The notes: generated from the sequence alone by a model not told the origin. Shown: positions 49,701 to 63,400, counted from the first letter of the stretch. The stretch is 64,000 nt of DNA from Xestospongia muta (GCA_963693285.1 OY848926.1:5626501-5690500); one strand, 5' to 3'. Made by a program: numbers and translations.

Positions 49701-51380
49701 AAGTATCCTACTGGTGTAGATGTAAATCTTCAGTCTGTTTTTGACACAAATTGGTTGAAATACTTGAAAATTTATGGTAAGTACAATTATTTCAGTGTTA
49801 GATTATTATGTTTCAATGTACTTTCAGATTGTTTTGTGTCAAGCACATTATCAGAAGTTCAGACAATTGAAGAGAGTCTAGCAGATTTTCTTTGCAAAAA
49901 AGCAATAAAGGAGTTAATGAAGTTGTTTCATGATATAGAAAATAGAAGTGTGACGTTGAAGTTAATGAATGAGATAAAGAAGGCTTGGGATACTGAAATG
50001 CTTCGCTGTTTATTGAGTCTTAAATTATTTGAAGGGATACACTTTGACAAAATACTGTTGGAAATAAATGCATGTCATGCATATGAAGAGAATAAAAGAA
50101 TGCTATCTGATGTTCTAATTCAATCTGACATAACTGGTTAGTGTTCTTGATCTTCACAAGTTGACATAAGCTATTTTATATTTGTATATATGTACATATA
50201 GGCATGTATGTATGTGTGTGTGTGTGTGTATATTATATAGGTGAGGCTTCTGGAATTGATGAAACTTCATTGAAATCTGAGGATACCTTAGCTTCTTTTC
50301 ACTCGTTATGGAAGTATGAGGGAGAAAGTTTCTACTTTCAATACGGTGATGTTAGTGTGAATCACAATCTCCTAAAAGAAATAGCTGCCCTTGCCAACCA
50401 TAAACAGATATTAAAAATATTGTGTAACATTTATTCAGCAAGATTGACTTTAAATCAACATCAAAACCAATCACAGTTCAGTATACTTCATAACATCCTT
50501 GAAGAATTGTGGAAACCAATATTTGAAGAATGCAGAGACACCTTTCATATGCTGGAGGATAATCTAAACCTTCCTTTGTGCAAAGTACATACCCTCTTTG
50601 ATGGGATTGATAGCAGAGATTTGGAAAATGAAATAACTAAATGGTGTGATGTTTTTGATAAAACGGATCGAAGTTGGATTGGAAATGCTGTAGAGAGAAT
50701 TTGTCAATATAAGAGAGTATCATGTACTGTTCAGACACTAATGCAGATGAAGCAGATTATACAGCTCACTGAAGATTCTAATACTGATACTTTGTTACCA
50801 CCAACAGGCTATGAATATAGCAGTGATATTTATGAGTTAGATGATAAATTTACACTTAAAGCATTTGGAGAAGTAGCAAAACAGATGACTAATATTCATG
50901 CTGATATTATTGAGTGTCCTGAACGTGAAGCCTCTCTAAAACTGTTTTGTTCATCAGTTCAGGTGGTTAAATGTCTTAAGAAGTATACAAAAGGTAAGCA
51001 TTTTATTATTATAATATTAGTAGATTTATATTAATCTATATAGATTTTAGACACCTATGGTGTATATTGCAAATTGCTACTAAACTTTTGAGAGAGGGTC
51101 GACTCTTTGGGAATCTTCTCATATTTGTTCTTGCTTATGGTCCTCTGATATATGATGTTAATGACAATTTTGAAAATTTAATCACAAGCTGTAAACATCT
51201 TTGGAAATATATTGATAAAAATCATGTCCTAGCAACAGCTGCAGTAGTAAGCTCAACTTTCATCCATTTTCATCAATTTTTTATACTTGCAGGAGTATTG
51301 TAATTCCAATATGACTGTAATTGAAAGAGTATTAGATGACATCAAAAGCAACTCATATGCTATAGATGGTAAGATTCACA
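43429..51380 (+). CDS. Death-fold-containing RNF213-like protein, first part (gene D)
   Basis: The start is the ATG at 43429. Exons link in frame through two CARD/death-fold-like domains, a beta-rich domain of unknown type, a Death domain (45945-46190), a coiled coil (46388-47120), then a region colinear with the RNF213 N-arm. That region has the beta-rich domain with FRYKYAIFHN (47.4-47.8 kb), helices (48-49.3 kb), FDTNWLKYLKIYG (49.7 kb), SWIGNAVERICQYKR (50.7 kb) and LAYGPLIYDV (51.13 kb). No N-terminal zinc ribbon precedes the N-arm; the death-fold module takes its place. The last exon (EYCNSNMTVIERVLDD..., 51293-51369) ends in a GTAAGA donor. The next acceptor at 51480 keeps the frame into the following RNF213-like unit, so a single fused gene is possible. 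The N-arm is much more diverged than in copies A and B. Confidence 0.7.
44012..44840 (+). other. Long intron of gene D (no coding exon seen)
   Basis: About 830 bp between a short linker exon and the second death-fold exon. It is AT-rich. A short open frame at 44290-44520 would need a TTG start and was not accepted. Confidence 0.5.
44841..45117 (+). other. CARD/death-fold-like domain 2 of gene D
   Basis: The exon encodes WKRLHDSISDPLEMAQSFYD, QNLISQMYYDNVNMAF and AAGVLLNGLRQTTSLI, ending IPVIEEYDSLKEIGAIM. The succession of amphipathic helices with xxxLAxxLY/xxLIS wording is typical of CARD domains. It looks related to domain 1. Confidence 0.5.
45347..45892 (+). other. Beta-rich domain of unknown type between the death folds
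   Basis: About 180 residues with alternating hydrophobic strands: SFLVAITLTSTTTGKEIILKG, VTVLLCGSDRTPMFQLHFL and SLRVSIHLYLVTP. It sits just before a Death domain, where ZU5/UPA modules occur in some signalling proteins. I do not recognise its family. Confidence 0.4.
45945..46190 (+). other. Death domain of gene D
   Basis: The exon encodes a six-helix Death domain pattern: ELKDVSSEWFLLGSSLHV, ILKLIEKQQGQ, HLKNMLKAWLRGHPDQTW, NVIVAALHRIGHYDLAKKIA. The W...LG, ML..WL, TW..I..AL and G..DLA.KI positions are those conserved in Death domains of receptors and adaptors. These domains assemble signalling complexes by homotypic contacts. Confidence 0.78.
46388..47120 (+). other. Coiled coil of gene D with an in-frame 51-bp intron
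   Basis: About 220 residues of heptad-type charged sequence, for example IESLKSTIESVDVEIKDLE and KKMKKLEQKKS-like segments. It is split by a candidate intron at 46916-46966 (GTAAGT...AAAG). That intron is 51 nt and phase 0, so the frame stays open if it is retained. Coiled coils next to death folds usually drive oligomerisation. Confidence 0.75.
50195..50240 (+). repeat. (TG)n/(TATG)n run in an intron of gene D
   Basis: A short run of TATG and TG units just before the acceptor of the exon that starts near 50241 (GTGAGGCTTCTGG). Simple sequence only. Confidence 0.8.
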
Positions 51381-51480
51381 CCACTAAATTATGTATTTAA
51401 TTGTCCAAATCCAATTTTAACCTATGCTATAGCTTGCTAAAAGTTGCAATCTATATAATTCACCTACTCTATTCTTACAG

Positions 51481-54400
51481 GAAAAATGTGGCTTAATCCA
51501 TGTTACTGTGTCTATTGTGCAAAAAAACTTGTAAACACAAATGAAATCTTCTGTCTTGACTGTCATACTGCTACAATGTTAACATTTTCCTATAGATCAA
51601 TTTCAAGTAAAGGACACAAGATGGTACACTGTTGTAACTGTGGAGAAGAACTTATTAAATATGGAGACAAAATAATATGCATGAATACATGTATGCTTAT
51701 GCATATGACAAACTCTGAGGAATCTGATTGGATCAAATGTGCCATTGATTTCATGATCAAATATCGTGAATTATGTAACTATTGTGAACCTGCTCAAGTA
51801 TTTATTAAAATTCGAGATACTCTTCAGTTAACAGGAGACTTCAGTTTAGTTGAAAATGTTGTCAGACAGGTATTATTATAATTGTTTAACTAGCTTTACT
51901 TGGGCAAAATGTTTTCTGTAGTTATCATTATCTCCTGAAAAGCAAATGTTGACTTCTATTGAAAACTGTTTAGAGGAAACAGGCAAGTTTTTGAAGGCAT
52001 TTGCTAAAGACAAAAGAAAGAAAGATTGTTTGGAAGCTATCGCAGAGTGTCAAAATATTGTTGCATGGATAAAGAAAACAACAACAGGTGAACAACACAA
52101 TCACTTCCCTCAATCTAGTTACCATTGTAACCATGTTTGTTCAGATGTAACCAGTCTTCAGAACTTTGTCACTGTTGCTCTTGCTACTGCTGCTGGTGGA
52201 GAAGGAGATGTAACCACAGACAAATTGTTATATCTTCGTAATGTAGGAAGTGGTTTTGGTCCTCTTATCTACAACCTTCCTAGAACTACAAATTATCATC
52301 AACTTCAAGAACGCTGTAAAACACTTTGGGAGACATTGAAACATGCTCCAACTCTACCAGAAATGATGGTAAAGTTGCAAAGTTTGTTGCTTACTTTAAT
52401 ATTATTTCTTTACTAGAGAACCTGTGAACGTGAAATTGATTGGTATCAATCAGTAAAAGAGATACAAGGATCTGTTGAGATCACTTCATTTGGTCAAATG
52501 TGAAATATTATTACTTATGGCTTGTATGAGATTGGTACCTCAAGGAAAGGAATTCTTACAAGTAGATCATCAGCTATTCACTTGAGACTGATACAGTCTA
52601 AGACAAAGAGAATACACAAACTACAATACTCTTTGGATGAAGTGAGGGATCTAGAGAGTAAATTAGTATTGATTACTGGAAGAGAATCAGGAGAAAGACA
52701 AAAAGTGGATTTATTTCTTGATGTAAGTTGTTGCATTATGTACATGTAATACATGTTTTTTTGATACACACAGATTTTTCACAGTGTTTGTCAAATTGCT
52801 GATGTTCTCATATCATTGCAACAATATGGAAACAACAAGTATATTGGATGGACTATCCATTTTCCATGTAATGTTGATGGTGTTGTGGAAAAATTAAGAT
52901 GTCAAGCCAGTGAAATGGAAAAGGATTTAGAGGATTGGAAGGCTGAGTTATCAGATCATAGAGACCAGTTTTATGAACTCAATTACTTCACTACTCCTCA
53001 ACTACTGTCTCTAAGAGAGGAACTAGGTCAGTTTAAGACCAGTCCTAATTCTACTAAACCAGTTAAGTCAGTGGTGATGTCACTTCTTCAATGTCTCTCA
53101 AGAGAGATCACTTCCAATTTAGTTAAAGATGAAGTACAAGTTGTTTGTGCTATACTTCAAGAACAAAAGCTTGCTGAGTCTGCTTTTGACAGTATATCTC
53201 ATGATTTTATAGCTAAAGATAGAGGAATAGCTCTAGAAGAAGAAAGATATAATCGTCAACAAAGTGGTGGATCTGATGGATCACCTGTGAGGTAAGTAAA
53301 TGACATCAATATGTCTTGTGTATTAATTGTCTATAATGTTAGTGATATGGAGATTGTATGTAGTGACACTTCAGCCAACAACTATCTTTCAATATTGGAA
53401 TTAGGTATGGTTCTTCAACAACTCAGTAACATACACAGAGGTAAGCAAACAAAATAATAAAGATTTTGTTTCATAAAATCCTTTTTATAGATCCGGTTGA
53501 TCAGAACAGACCATTCTCTGATATACTTAAAATTGGTGAACCAAACTTACTTGTGGCCACTCCAGGTATCCTCATATACAATGCTAATATCGTTATAATA
53601 TTTCTCACAAAGATACTGTTCTAAAGACTGTCTTGTCTCTTTATATGGAGGATGAGAAACTACCATTGCCTACTCATGAAGAAGTTCTTTTATGTAGTGA
53701 ACACACTACAGATGAGGAAGTGACTCTACTATGGAAGAGAGCTATGGGAGATCCTAACTACTTCAGAATATTTTGTCTAGTTCATGCTGAGCTATTGTCC
53801 TATCAAGTTTGTGATAAGGCACTGAGAAGTTTATTTGATTGCTCACAAGGACAAAGAAGTAAGTTCACACAATACTAATATTGACACTGTTTATGAGTCT
53901 TACCTCTCAGACTACAAGTTGGTGATCATATGTAGTAATGAAGATGAAGATAAATCTCACATGATATCTAAACTACAGTTTTATAGACGACCTTTTACTA
54001 CTCTTCACTCTGTTCAAACCTTCTCTCAATATCTTATAACTCATTTTATTAGTTGGCCTCAGAGTGGACTTAAAGGACAAAGAATACTAGCTTCTGTTGT
54101 TGATCCAGAAAAGTAAATATTTTTTGATATTTCAAATGTTATTTTCTCTAATTAGCTCTTATGTACGTGTGGTAAAATCAGAGAGAGCAGGCATGGGCAA
54201 GTCATTGTATATTCAACGTTTGGCTGAGGAATTAGAAACAAAAACTGATCAACAAGGACCTTACCATGTTATAATACCAGTTCATGGTCCAAAAGTCACA
54301 TTTGATACCATTGTACAAGCACTCAAACATCCATTTGAGAAGATGACTGACCAAGACAGTAGTGGACAAGCAATCATCTTTCACATAGATATCTCACCTA

Positions 54401-57400
54401 GCGTAAGACTCTCTAAATCTCTTTCACTGATGTTATTTTTGCAATAACTCAATAGGTATTAAGACAAGTTGATTCTGTTTTGTTTTCTCTATTAATACTT
54501 CAAGCAGTCTGTGACAGTCAGGGTAGAATCTGGAGATGTCATCCAGCTCACTTATATGCTATTGAAGTGACAGTACCAAAGGTAACATTGATTTTAATTA
54601 TTGTTATTACAATTACAATATTACAGAGTGAAGTTAAAGTTGCTAAATGTACTATTTCTCTACTTAATATATTACCAACAATGGAGTGTCTCTCACCTAG
54701 AAATGTGTTACAGATGTTACAAAATGAATCAGATGGTTAGTAAAGATCACTTTATATTTAATAGTATATCTTGTTATAGATTCCTTGAAATGTAGTATGG
54801 ATATTGGAGAGTTCAGGAGTCCTGTCTTACAGCGAGTGTACCAATATTTATACAGACATGTAGGGCGTGCACCTTTAGATAGATTCTCTTACAGACTACA
54901 GTCAGTGGAGGGAAAACCTGTTGAATGTCTACAAACACTTTTAGCGTAAGTTATCAAAAATATCCTTCATATTGTAATTTATAAATCGATGTTGTAATAA
55001 CAGTCAATGTGGAGTAAGACATCCTTCCTGGTCAGAACTAAGACACTTTGTTGGATTTTTAGATACTCAGTTGAGGAACTGTGAGAATTCTAGTTTCCGT
55101 AATGAAGATATTGTGATGTCTGGACTGAAGACATTTTTAGTGAAGTTTATGATCAGAATGTCTAAAGTAATTATACTATATTATAAAATACACAATAAAT
55201 TAATACATTTTATATTTTAGGACTTTGCTACATCATCACTAAAAGGTGAAGTGGCTGCTGAGAATGAGGAAGTAATTGATGAAGAACAGCTTCAGGAATA
55301 TCAGATTGACGAGAGAAAAGAGTGGGAACAAAAGTAAATAATTGACAATTACAACAACTTACAAATCTCTTTTTTTCAGTTACTATCCCTATTTTTTCTT
55401 CAATGAAGATGGAATGAGTATTACTTATGTAGGATTTAATGCAACTCACAATGGAGACCTTCAAGATCCTGTTAAAAATGAAGTCATTGAGGCAATAGCT
55501 TTAACACCTCAGTTATATACTGGTCTTCAACATTATCAAATTAATTTGTCAGAGAACTATCAAGTTTGGGGTAAAGATACAATGATACAGAAGATAGGAA
55601 TGGTGATGGGTCTAGAATGGAGTCTTGATCCAGACCCTACATATGTTCTAACTGTAGACAATGTCATCAAAATAATGGCAATCCACATGAGATTTAGGTA
55701 TGTTTGTAATGATTGGACATTGTCATCTATTTTTCTTTAGATGTAATATTCCAGTAGTTATTATGGGTGAGACTGGATGTGGTAAGACTCGTCTCATAAG
55801 ATTTATGTGTGATCTTGCTGCTCAAGGATGTAGACAAGGAGGAGAACATGTGAAAAATATGCTCATTATGAAGGTATCGTCATTACTGTTAATACTTTGT
55901 AATGATAGTAATATTAATGACTTTAGATTCATGGAGGTACTACAGAGAATGATATTGTAAAGAAAGTAGTAGAAGCTGAAGAAATTGCTGATAAGAACAG
56001 GAAAGATCATGAAATAGATACTGTACTGTTTTTTGATGAAGCTAACACAACTGAAGCTATTGGACTGATCAAAGAAGTTATGTGTGATCGTCGTATTCAT
56101 GGTAGATTTATCAAGGCTGATGTCAAGTTTATTGCTGCTTGTAGTCCTTATAGAAGGTAAAGATATAGGTATTATATATAATTTATTGATTGTTATTTCT
56201 TGTAGACACACTGATGATATGATTAAGAAACTTGAGTCTGCAGGATTAGGTTTTTATGTTAAAGCTACTGAAACACAACAAAAATTAGGTATAAATCTAT
56301 ATATTATTATTATTGCAAACTAAAAATGTGTTTTAAACTAGGTAAAATCCCTCTTCGTCAACTAGTGTACAGAGTACTTGACTTACCTCCCAGTATGAGA
56401 CCTCTGGTATATGACTTTGGTCAACTAAGCAATGGAACAGAGAAGGATTATACTAAACAAATTGTCAAGAGTAAATGTCAGGCCATACCTGAAATTAGTG
56501 GACAAGTTGGAATTATTGATACAGTAGCTGATGTCGTAACCTGGTCACAGAAATATATGAAGAAAAGAAATGTAAATTAACTCATAACTGATAGAGTACA
56601 TAGTTCTTTACATCTCTCAGGATGAGTGCAGTTTTGTTAGTTTAAGAGATGTTGAACGAGTAATGATTGTCTTTGGATATTTCTGTGAGAAAAGCGATTT
56701 GTTTACACAAGAAGTTAAGATCAAAGCTCAGGATGAGGTAAGGGTAGAATTACAATGAATAGTGTTGAAGTATATTTCTTAACTTAGGGAGAACAAATAG
56801 TTGATGAGATATCTCGTGCCTTAATATTAGCTGTCAGTGTTTGCTATCATGCTAGACTACAGGACAGAAGGAAATATGAACGTCGTGTAGTACGACAGTT
56901 TAAGGTTCCACTAGGAGTACCTGGAGGAGCAGATCAGTTCTGTAATGAAATAAGATGGTATGTAAAAGAGATGTTTTATAATAAATCATTGTTCTCTCTT
57001 ATATATGAAGGTGTCAAGATGTTCTCTTAGACAACATGAAGTTAGGTCCAAATATTGCTAAGAATGCTGCTCTGAGAGAAAATGTTTTTATGATGGCAAT
57101 ATGCATTGAGTTAAGGATCCCTCTCTTCTTAGTGGGTAAACCAGGAAGTTCAAAGTCTTTAGCCAAATCTATTGTGGCTGACTCTATGTTGGGAAGATCT
57201 TCTGAAAAAACATTAATGAAAGAATTCAATCAGGTAACTTGCCTCTAAGCCAAAATAAATGCTACTTCTTTTTAAAATATAGGTTCAGATATTTTCATAT
57301 CAATGTAGCCAGCTGTCTACTCCTGAAAGTGTCATTGAAGTTTTTAACTCTGCAAAAAGCTTTCAAAAGAAACAAGATACAACTAAATATGTATCAGTTG

Positions 57401-60400
57401 TAGTATTAGATGAAGTTGGATTAGCTGAAGACTCTCCTAACTTACCACTGAACATTTTGCATCCACTTTTAGAGGATGGTACTGAGGGAGCTGATGACAC
57501 TCAACAGGTAATAAGACCTTAGTCAAGATATTATGAGGTATTCAATCTATCTATCAGATCATAGAACGTGAACAACGTGTTGCATTTATTGGTATTTCAA
57601 ACTGGGCACTAGATCCTGCTAAAATGAACAGAGGAGTTATGGTAACTCATGGTGACCCTGATGAAAATGAACTTGAACTTTCCGCAAGGTACAATTAGTT
57701 TCTATAGTTGCTATTTTAAAGTATTTCTTCAGAGGAATATGTTCCAATCGTGATGATGACCCAGTTAAAAGAAGGCTAGATTCATGCTTTAAACCATTGA
57801 CAGCAGCTTATAAAACAATTTGTGATGAGCAGAACAAAATTAATAAAGCATTCTTTGGTCTTAGAGATTTCTACAGGTACCATTATTGATGATAATGTTA
57901 TTGCTAAACATTTCACCTCTATTACCACTCCTATAGTCTGATCAAAATGTTATACTGGATGTGTGAAAAGAGCAAATTACCACCGACAGGACCTCAATTA
58001 CAACATGCTATAAAAAGAAATTTTGGAGGTCTTGAAGATTTTGACACTTTTGATATATTTAAAAGATTCTTGAAGAACATTGAGGATCAACCTGATCTGA
58101 CTGGTTTGAGTAAAAAGGTATAGTTTGAGAATGTCATTTACATGATGTTAACTGTCATGTCACAGGATTGTGAACTTCTCTCTCCTGATTGCTCTCCTCT
58201 TGGACTTATTAGGAAGAATCTACAGACCAAGGAGACTTCTTGGCATGGGTAGATCAGAGACTTGTTATTGTATTTCAACAACAATTCTTTCTTTTTCCTT
58301 ACAGAGAGAATCGTTATCTCTTATTCCTAACAGAGAACTATGCAGCTTTACGAGTACTCAAACACTATCTTCAAGAGGAGATAGGATTGACTGTCAATCA
58401 AGATAAATCTGGTGGTTTGGAGGAGAATACATGTATTATGCAAAGAATGGAGCCGTTTGTTTTATTTGGTAGCTCTTTCCCAAAAGACAGAGAATATACT
58501 CAAGTTTGTCGTAATATCAATCAAATTAAGATTTGTATGGAAACGGGTCGTACTGTCATCCTCCTTAACTTAGAAAACCTGTATGAGAGCTTGTATGACC
58601 TGTTAAACCAGTATTACATACATTTGGGTGATCAACGCTATGTAGATTTGGGTCTACAGACCCACAGAGTTAAATGTCGTGTACACAATAACTTTAAGTA
58701 TGACAATTATTTTATTGTGTAGTTTAATATATTAATTGTCTACAGGCTCATTTTGATAGCAGAGAAAACCACAGTTTATGAGAAGTTTCCAACTCCTCTT
58801 ATCAATCGTCTTGAGAAACACTTTGTACTAACAGAGACAGTACTACTAGACTGGCAGAAAGAAGTACTTACTGAGCTCACTAACTGGGTACATCAATTTA
58901 GTATAGTCACTGAAGGAGATGCAAGGTTTACTGAACAAGATGCTTTTGTTGGCTACCAAAGTGATACCATAGCCTCTGTGATCTTCCAGGCTACTCAACA
59001 ACTACATCAACAAGCAGCATCATGGCACAGCAAAGAAATATGGAGACATGATAAAAAGTCTGAAGAATGGAAGGAAGCTGTCTTAACCCAAAGCAAAAAG
59101 ATCCTTTTACAAATGGCTTCACCAGATGCACTCATTAGGTTACATTGCACATCACTTGCTGATGACTATGAAGAATTACGTCAAATATATTTCTCAGAAC
59201 AACATCATGGCTCTATTGTCCAGTTCCTTGTTCATCATCTTCATAATGGTAGTCATATGTCAGGTCAATGTGGTCTTCTAATACAAGTAAGATATAATAT
59301 TATTATATTGTGTTATTATCTTATTATTAGGTGACTACTCATAGTCAACTTCTATCTAGTCAAGAGCTCAATGAATTATGTCAGTGTATTGATATGAGAG
59401 AAGATCAAGTCTTGTGTTTCTTACTTCAAGAATTTGATACAGAAATGGACTTCAGTAATAAAATTAGGTAAATAATTTATATTACATTAATTGACAGTTA
59501 TGAACTTCACATAGTCCTGCATTCTCTCAACATAACAAGAAGGACACACTCCTGATAATCCAGTGTGATTCTGGTCACTTATTTGGTGATCTTATAGCTT
59601 GTGCTCGCTATCGTATTGATGATGAGAAAGAAAAAGCCAATTATCAGTGGAAGGAGGGACAAGACTTTGTTCATGTTCTCTTCATCATTCATCTTCCTCG
59701 TCAAGCTGGAGAGACAGACAAACACAGTTCTTCCTTTGTAGGATTTCAAGGAGGTTCCTGGATATCAGCTCATATAGATGACATACGAGCTCCTCCTAAG
59801 ACAGCACTCACTCTTAATGATGCTCTGAGTGCTCCTATAAGTGATCTGTTTTATAATAGAGATTTCTTATCTTATATGAGAGAAAGAGAAAGCAGAAAGT
59901 CAGGCAAGGGAAATGTCAATTTGGAGGTTGAAGATCTGGATAATCTAGAAATAACTGAGCAGTCATTAGAGCTCATTAGTGATCAGAATATGGAAACATT
60001 AGCAGAACAACATATGACTGGAGAAGAGATGAAAACTGAAGACTTGGAACAATTAAATTCACAAGTAAATAATTGAAAGCTGATGATATTGGATATAGAC
60101 TAGATACAATACATTAATCTTTGACCATTTCTCTAGTTTCATGAAGATATTTTAATAGAGACTTATACCTCACCGGTTACTAGACCATCTAGAGTACATC
60201 ATAATCAATGCCATCGTCTCTATAACTGTATTCAAGCTGCAGTAGCTAGAATGGTAGAGAATGATGACACTAGAAAAGAGTGGGCTACACATCGGGTTAG
60301 ATTATTACTTGATCTGATCCCTCAGAATCCTACCTATCCTCTTGGTAAACACTAAGTTATGATATCAACTTATCTATTGATATATTTAATAGATGATCAT

Positions 60401-63400
60401 ACCTTTTATGGAGCACTAGTAAAACACATTAGGAATGTGTTAAAAGAGAGAGACACTGTACATCAAAACAAGGAATGGGTACTTAAGGAAGCATTGAGTG
60501 GTCGAAAACTACAAATTGGAGGAACTTTTCAGAATGTGTTAGAGAGAAGACTTGATGAAGTCATTGTACCAATATTTGCAGCCATTCTCTCATTTACAGA
60601 TCACTACTCAAATTTAGACCTCATAAAACCTAGGTATATTAATATGAGCATTCACAGTTTAACTTATTATCATAATTGTAGTCATCCTAGACAAGAAGAG
60701 GTCAATCCATTACAACAGTTGTGGCTTCAAATGTTCTCTGAGGATAAACTATGTCAATTTAGTTATGAGAGTTTCTCAATGGGCAAAGGAATAGAGTATC
60801 ATGACTTCCAGTCAGCTGTCAACAGAGTAGGAACACCTGGAGTAGCAACTAAGGAACAATTCTCTTGTCAATTTCCTTTCTTCTGGTTGGTTAAAGATAT
60901 CATTGACTCAAAATTAGAGAGTCCCAAACATACTGCAGGTATGGTATAGCTATAAAGTTATACATAGTTATAACCTTTTATAGGGACTCACATTTGGGAA
61001 GTGCACAGTCAACTCTGTGAGATCTTGATAGATACACCTGTAGCATGTATCTTAAATGAAGTGTCAGACGAACATTGGATTGAATTTTATCAACTTTATC
61101 TTCACGATTACTTGAGAAGTGTTCATCTAGTAACATATGAGAACCAGGATATGGCTAAAAAGGAATATGAGGTTATTATATGTAGGAGGACATGCTGATA
61201 GTCAATATTTGTTTTGTTGTTTCAATTATTATTTTAGATCATTGGAAAGGCACTTCACGCTATTATTACAGGACCAAACTTCATTGATGGTTCATCTTCT
61301 TTTCTCTCTCAATTGGCTGCAGTTCATGTAGTATATCATCAATATCAACAAGAAATTATGTGGTTTGGTCAACTAACTACTCATATACCTGGTATCTTAA
61401 TACAACTGGATAAAGCAATAGGTAATTATAATCATAATAATCTTATTTTATATATTTCTGTGTTTATATAGAAGAATATAGTTCACAGTATATGGAGTTA
61501 CCGCTGTATGCTGTTAAGGTTGCCATCAATGAGAATAATTTAGCACTACCATTGGATCCTGATGATAGAGCATATGTTCCTCATAGACTTGTTAAACTAC
61601 AGTTATGCCAAAATGCAATTGATTCTATATTAACTCTAGCAGAACCAACTGAGCTCACTAGAAAGATCAGGTACAGACAGCAGTATCATTATGAAATCAG
61701 TTGTCATTATTTAACTGTAGACACTCTTGGCAAAGTGTGAGAACAGTTCAACTCTTTGTTGAACATATTGTGACAAAATTTTCAATTGATGACAAGAAAT
61801 TTGTTGAGCTTGTTCGGTATATAAAAAGAATTGCACTAGTAAGAGAAGTCATAATGAAATCTCTCCTAATACTAATTACTTTTGTTTAATTTAGTTCCTA
61901 AAATCACAACCAGATTTTACAAAAGCCAAAACTGTTCAAAATATACAGAAAGTTCTTCGAGCTTTGGATGGAGATACAGGAAATAAATTAAAATACTCGT
62001 AAGTCAGTACTCCCACAAAATAAGTTTGATATCTTGTTTTGTAAAGATCTGATATGCAGAAAACAATTCGTGAATATTGCAAATCTTTCTTTATGGAAGT
62101 AGTGTCTTCTCTCTGTTTTGGTCAACCTAATCCACCTGAACCAGCTCTCATTAAAAAACTATTAACTATTGTGTTCACTGAACAAGACATGACCAAAGAT
62201 TTCAGTTATTCAGATAAAGAGAAAGTAGACAAAGTACCAGTGATACGTTCTTTCTTATTACAACTACTACTAGAACATAAGTAAGTCATATATATACTGA
62301 TAGCTGTTCATATCTTTCTTTTCAGTACTGAGGTAGTCAGAGAACATTTAGAAGACTATTTTACACGATCACAACAAATCATTAAAGATAATCGTAGCCT
62401 GTGTTTATTATGTATACAATGTTTTGAGGTAGACTACTAAGAGATAGTCAATAACACATACAGTATTATATTTCTTTCTATAGGATGCTCTCCATAAACA
62501 ATACAGTTATATACATGATAAAGTCAGACATGCTCACCAAGTTATGAATGAGGGTATAGAAGTTATTATGAACAGTCCTGCTATTCATCTGCAATATTTG
62601 GAAGGGATTGCCAAATTACGATATGCTATTGTAGTAGTGGCTGAACTCCTTCACTGTCAACATGGAGCTAGTAGTAGACATCAGGGTTATTATACACATG
62701 AAACACAGCTTCTATTAGATGTTACTAAAAGATGTTGTATTAATGATATTGTTAATACTGATAATTCTGGTCCTGCTGTGTTCTTAGTAAAACAACTAGC
62801 TAGACAATATGGTGTCTCCTTCTTAACTAACCTGACTTCAGATCAAACTATGCAATGGATAGTACCTCATCATTTACAAAGATCTAATGAGGTAGTTGTA
62901 ATATTTTTTAAATATAGTGGTCATTATATTATAACTAGGAGCAACAAACTAGTGATCCATTTGTCATCTATCAAGGTTATGGAAATTTAAGAACTACTCT
63001 TACTGATGCAGTATATGGTCAAGAATTCAATAAACTGCGAAAAACTACAGAGGTATTTTTATAGCTACAATCCTGTTGATGTTTAATTATCTCTTTTCAA
63101 CTGATTGTTAGAGACTTAGTACTAAAGATGCTCCTGCTTTGTTGTTAGGGATCTATCAGGTAATCACTGGTAGTTGTGTTTTTACTGATGAATCTAAGAA
63201 AGTGACAGTAAGTTATATGTTATTAGAACTGTGATTTACTTTGTAATAAGGATGAAATGAGGACAGAAATATCCAGTTTAACAAAGAGGTGTAAAATATT
63301 AAACAGATCAGTATGTATATATCATTGAAGTACCAGTCACTGACTATTTCTATTTTATAGTTAAAGTGGACAGCTCAGGCTCTTATAGACAATACTTATT

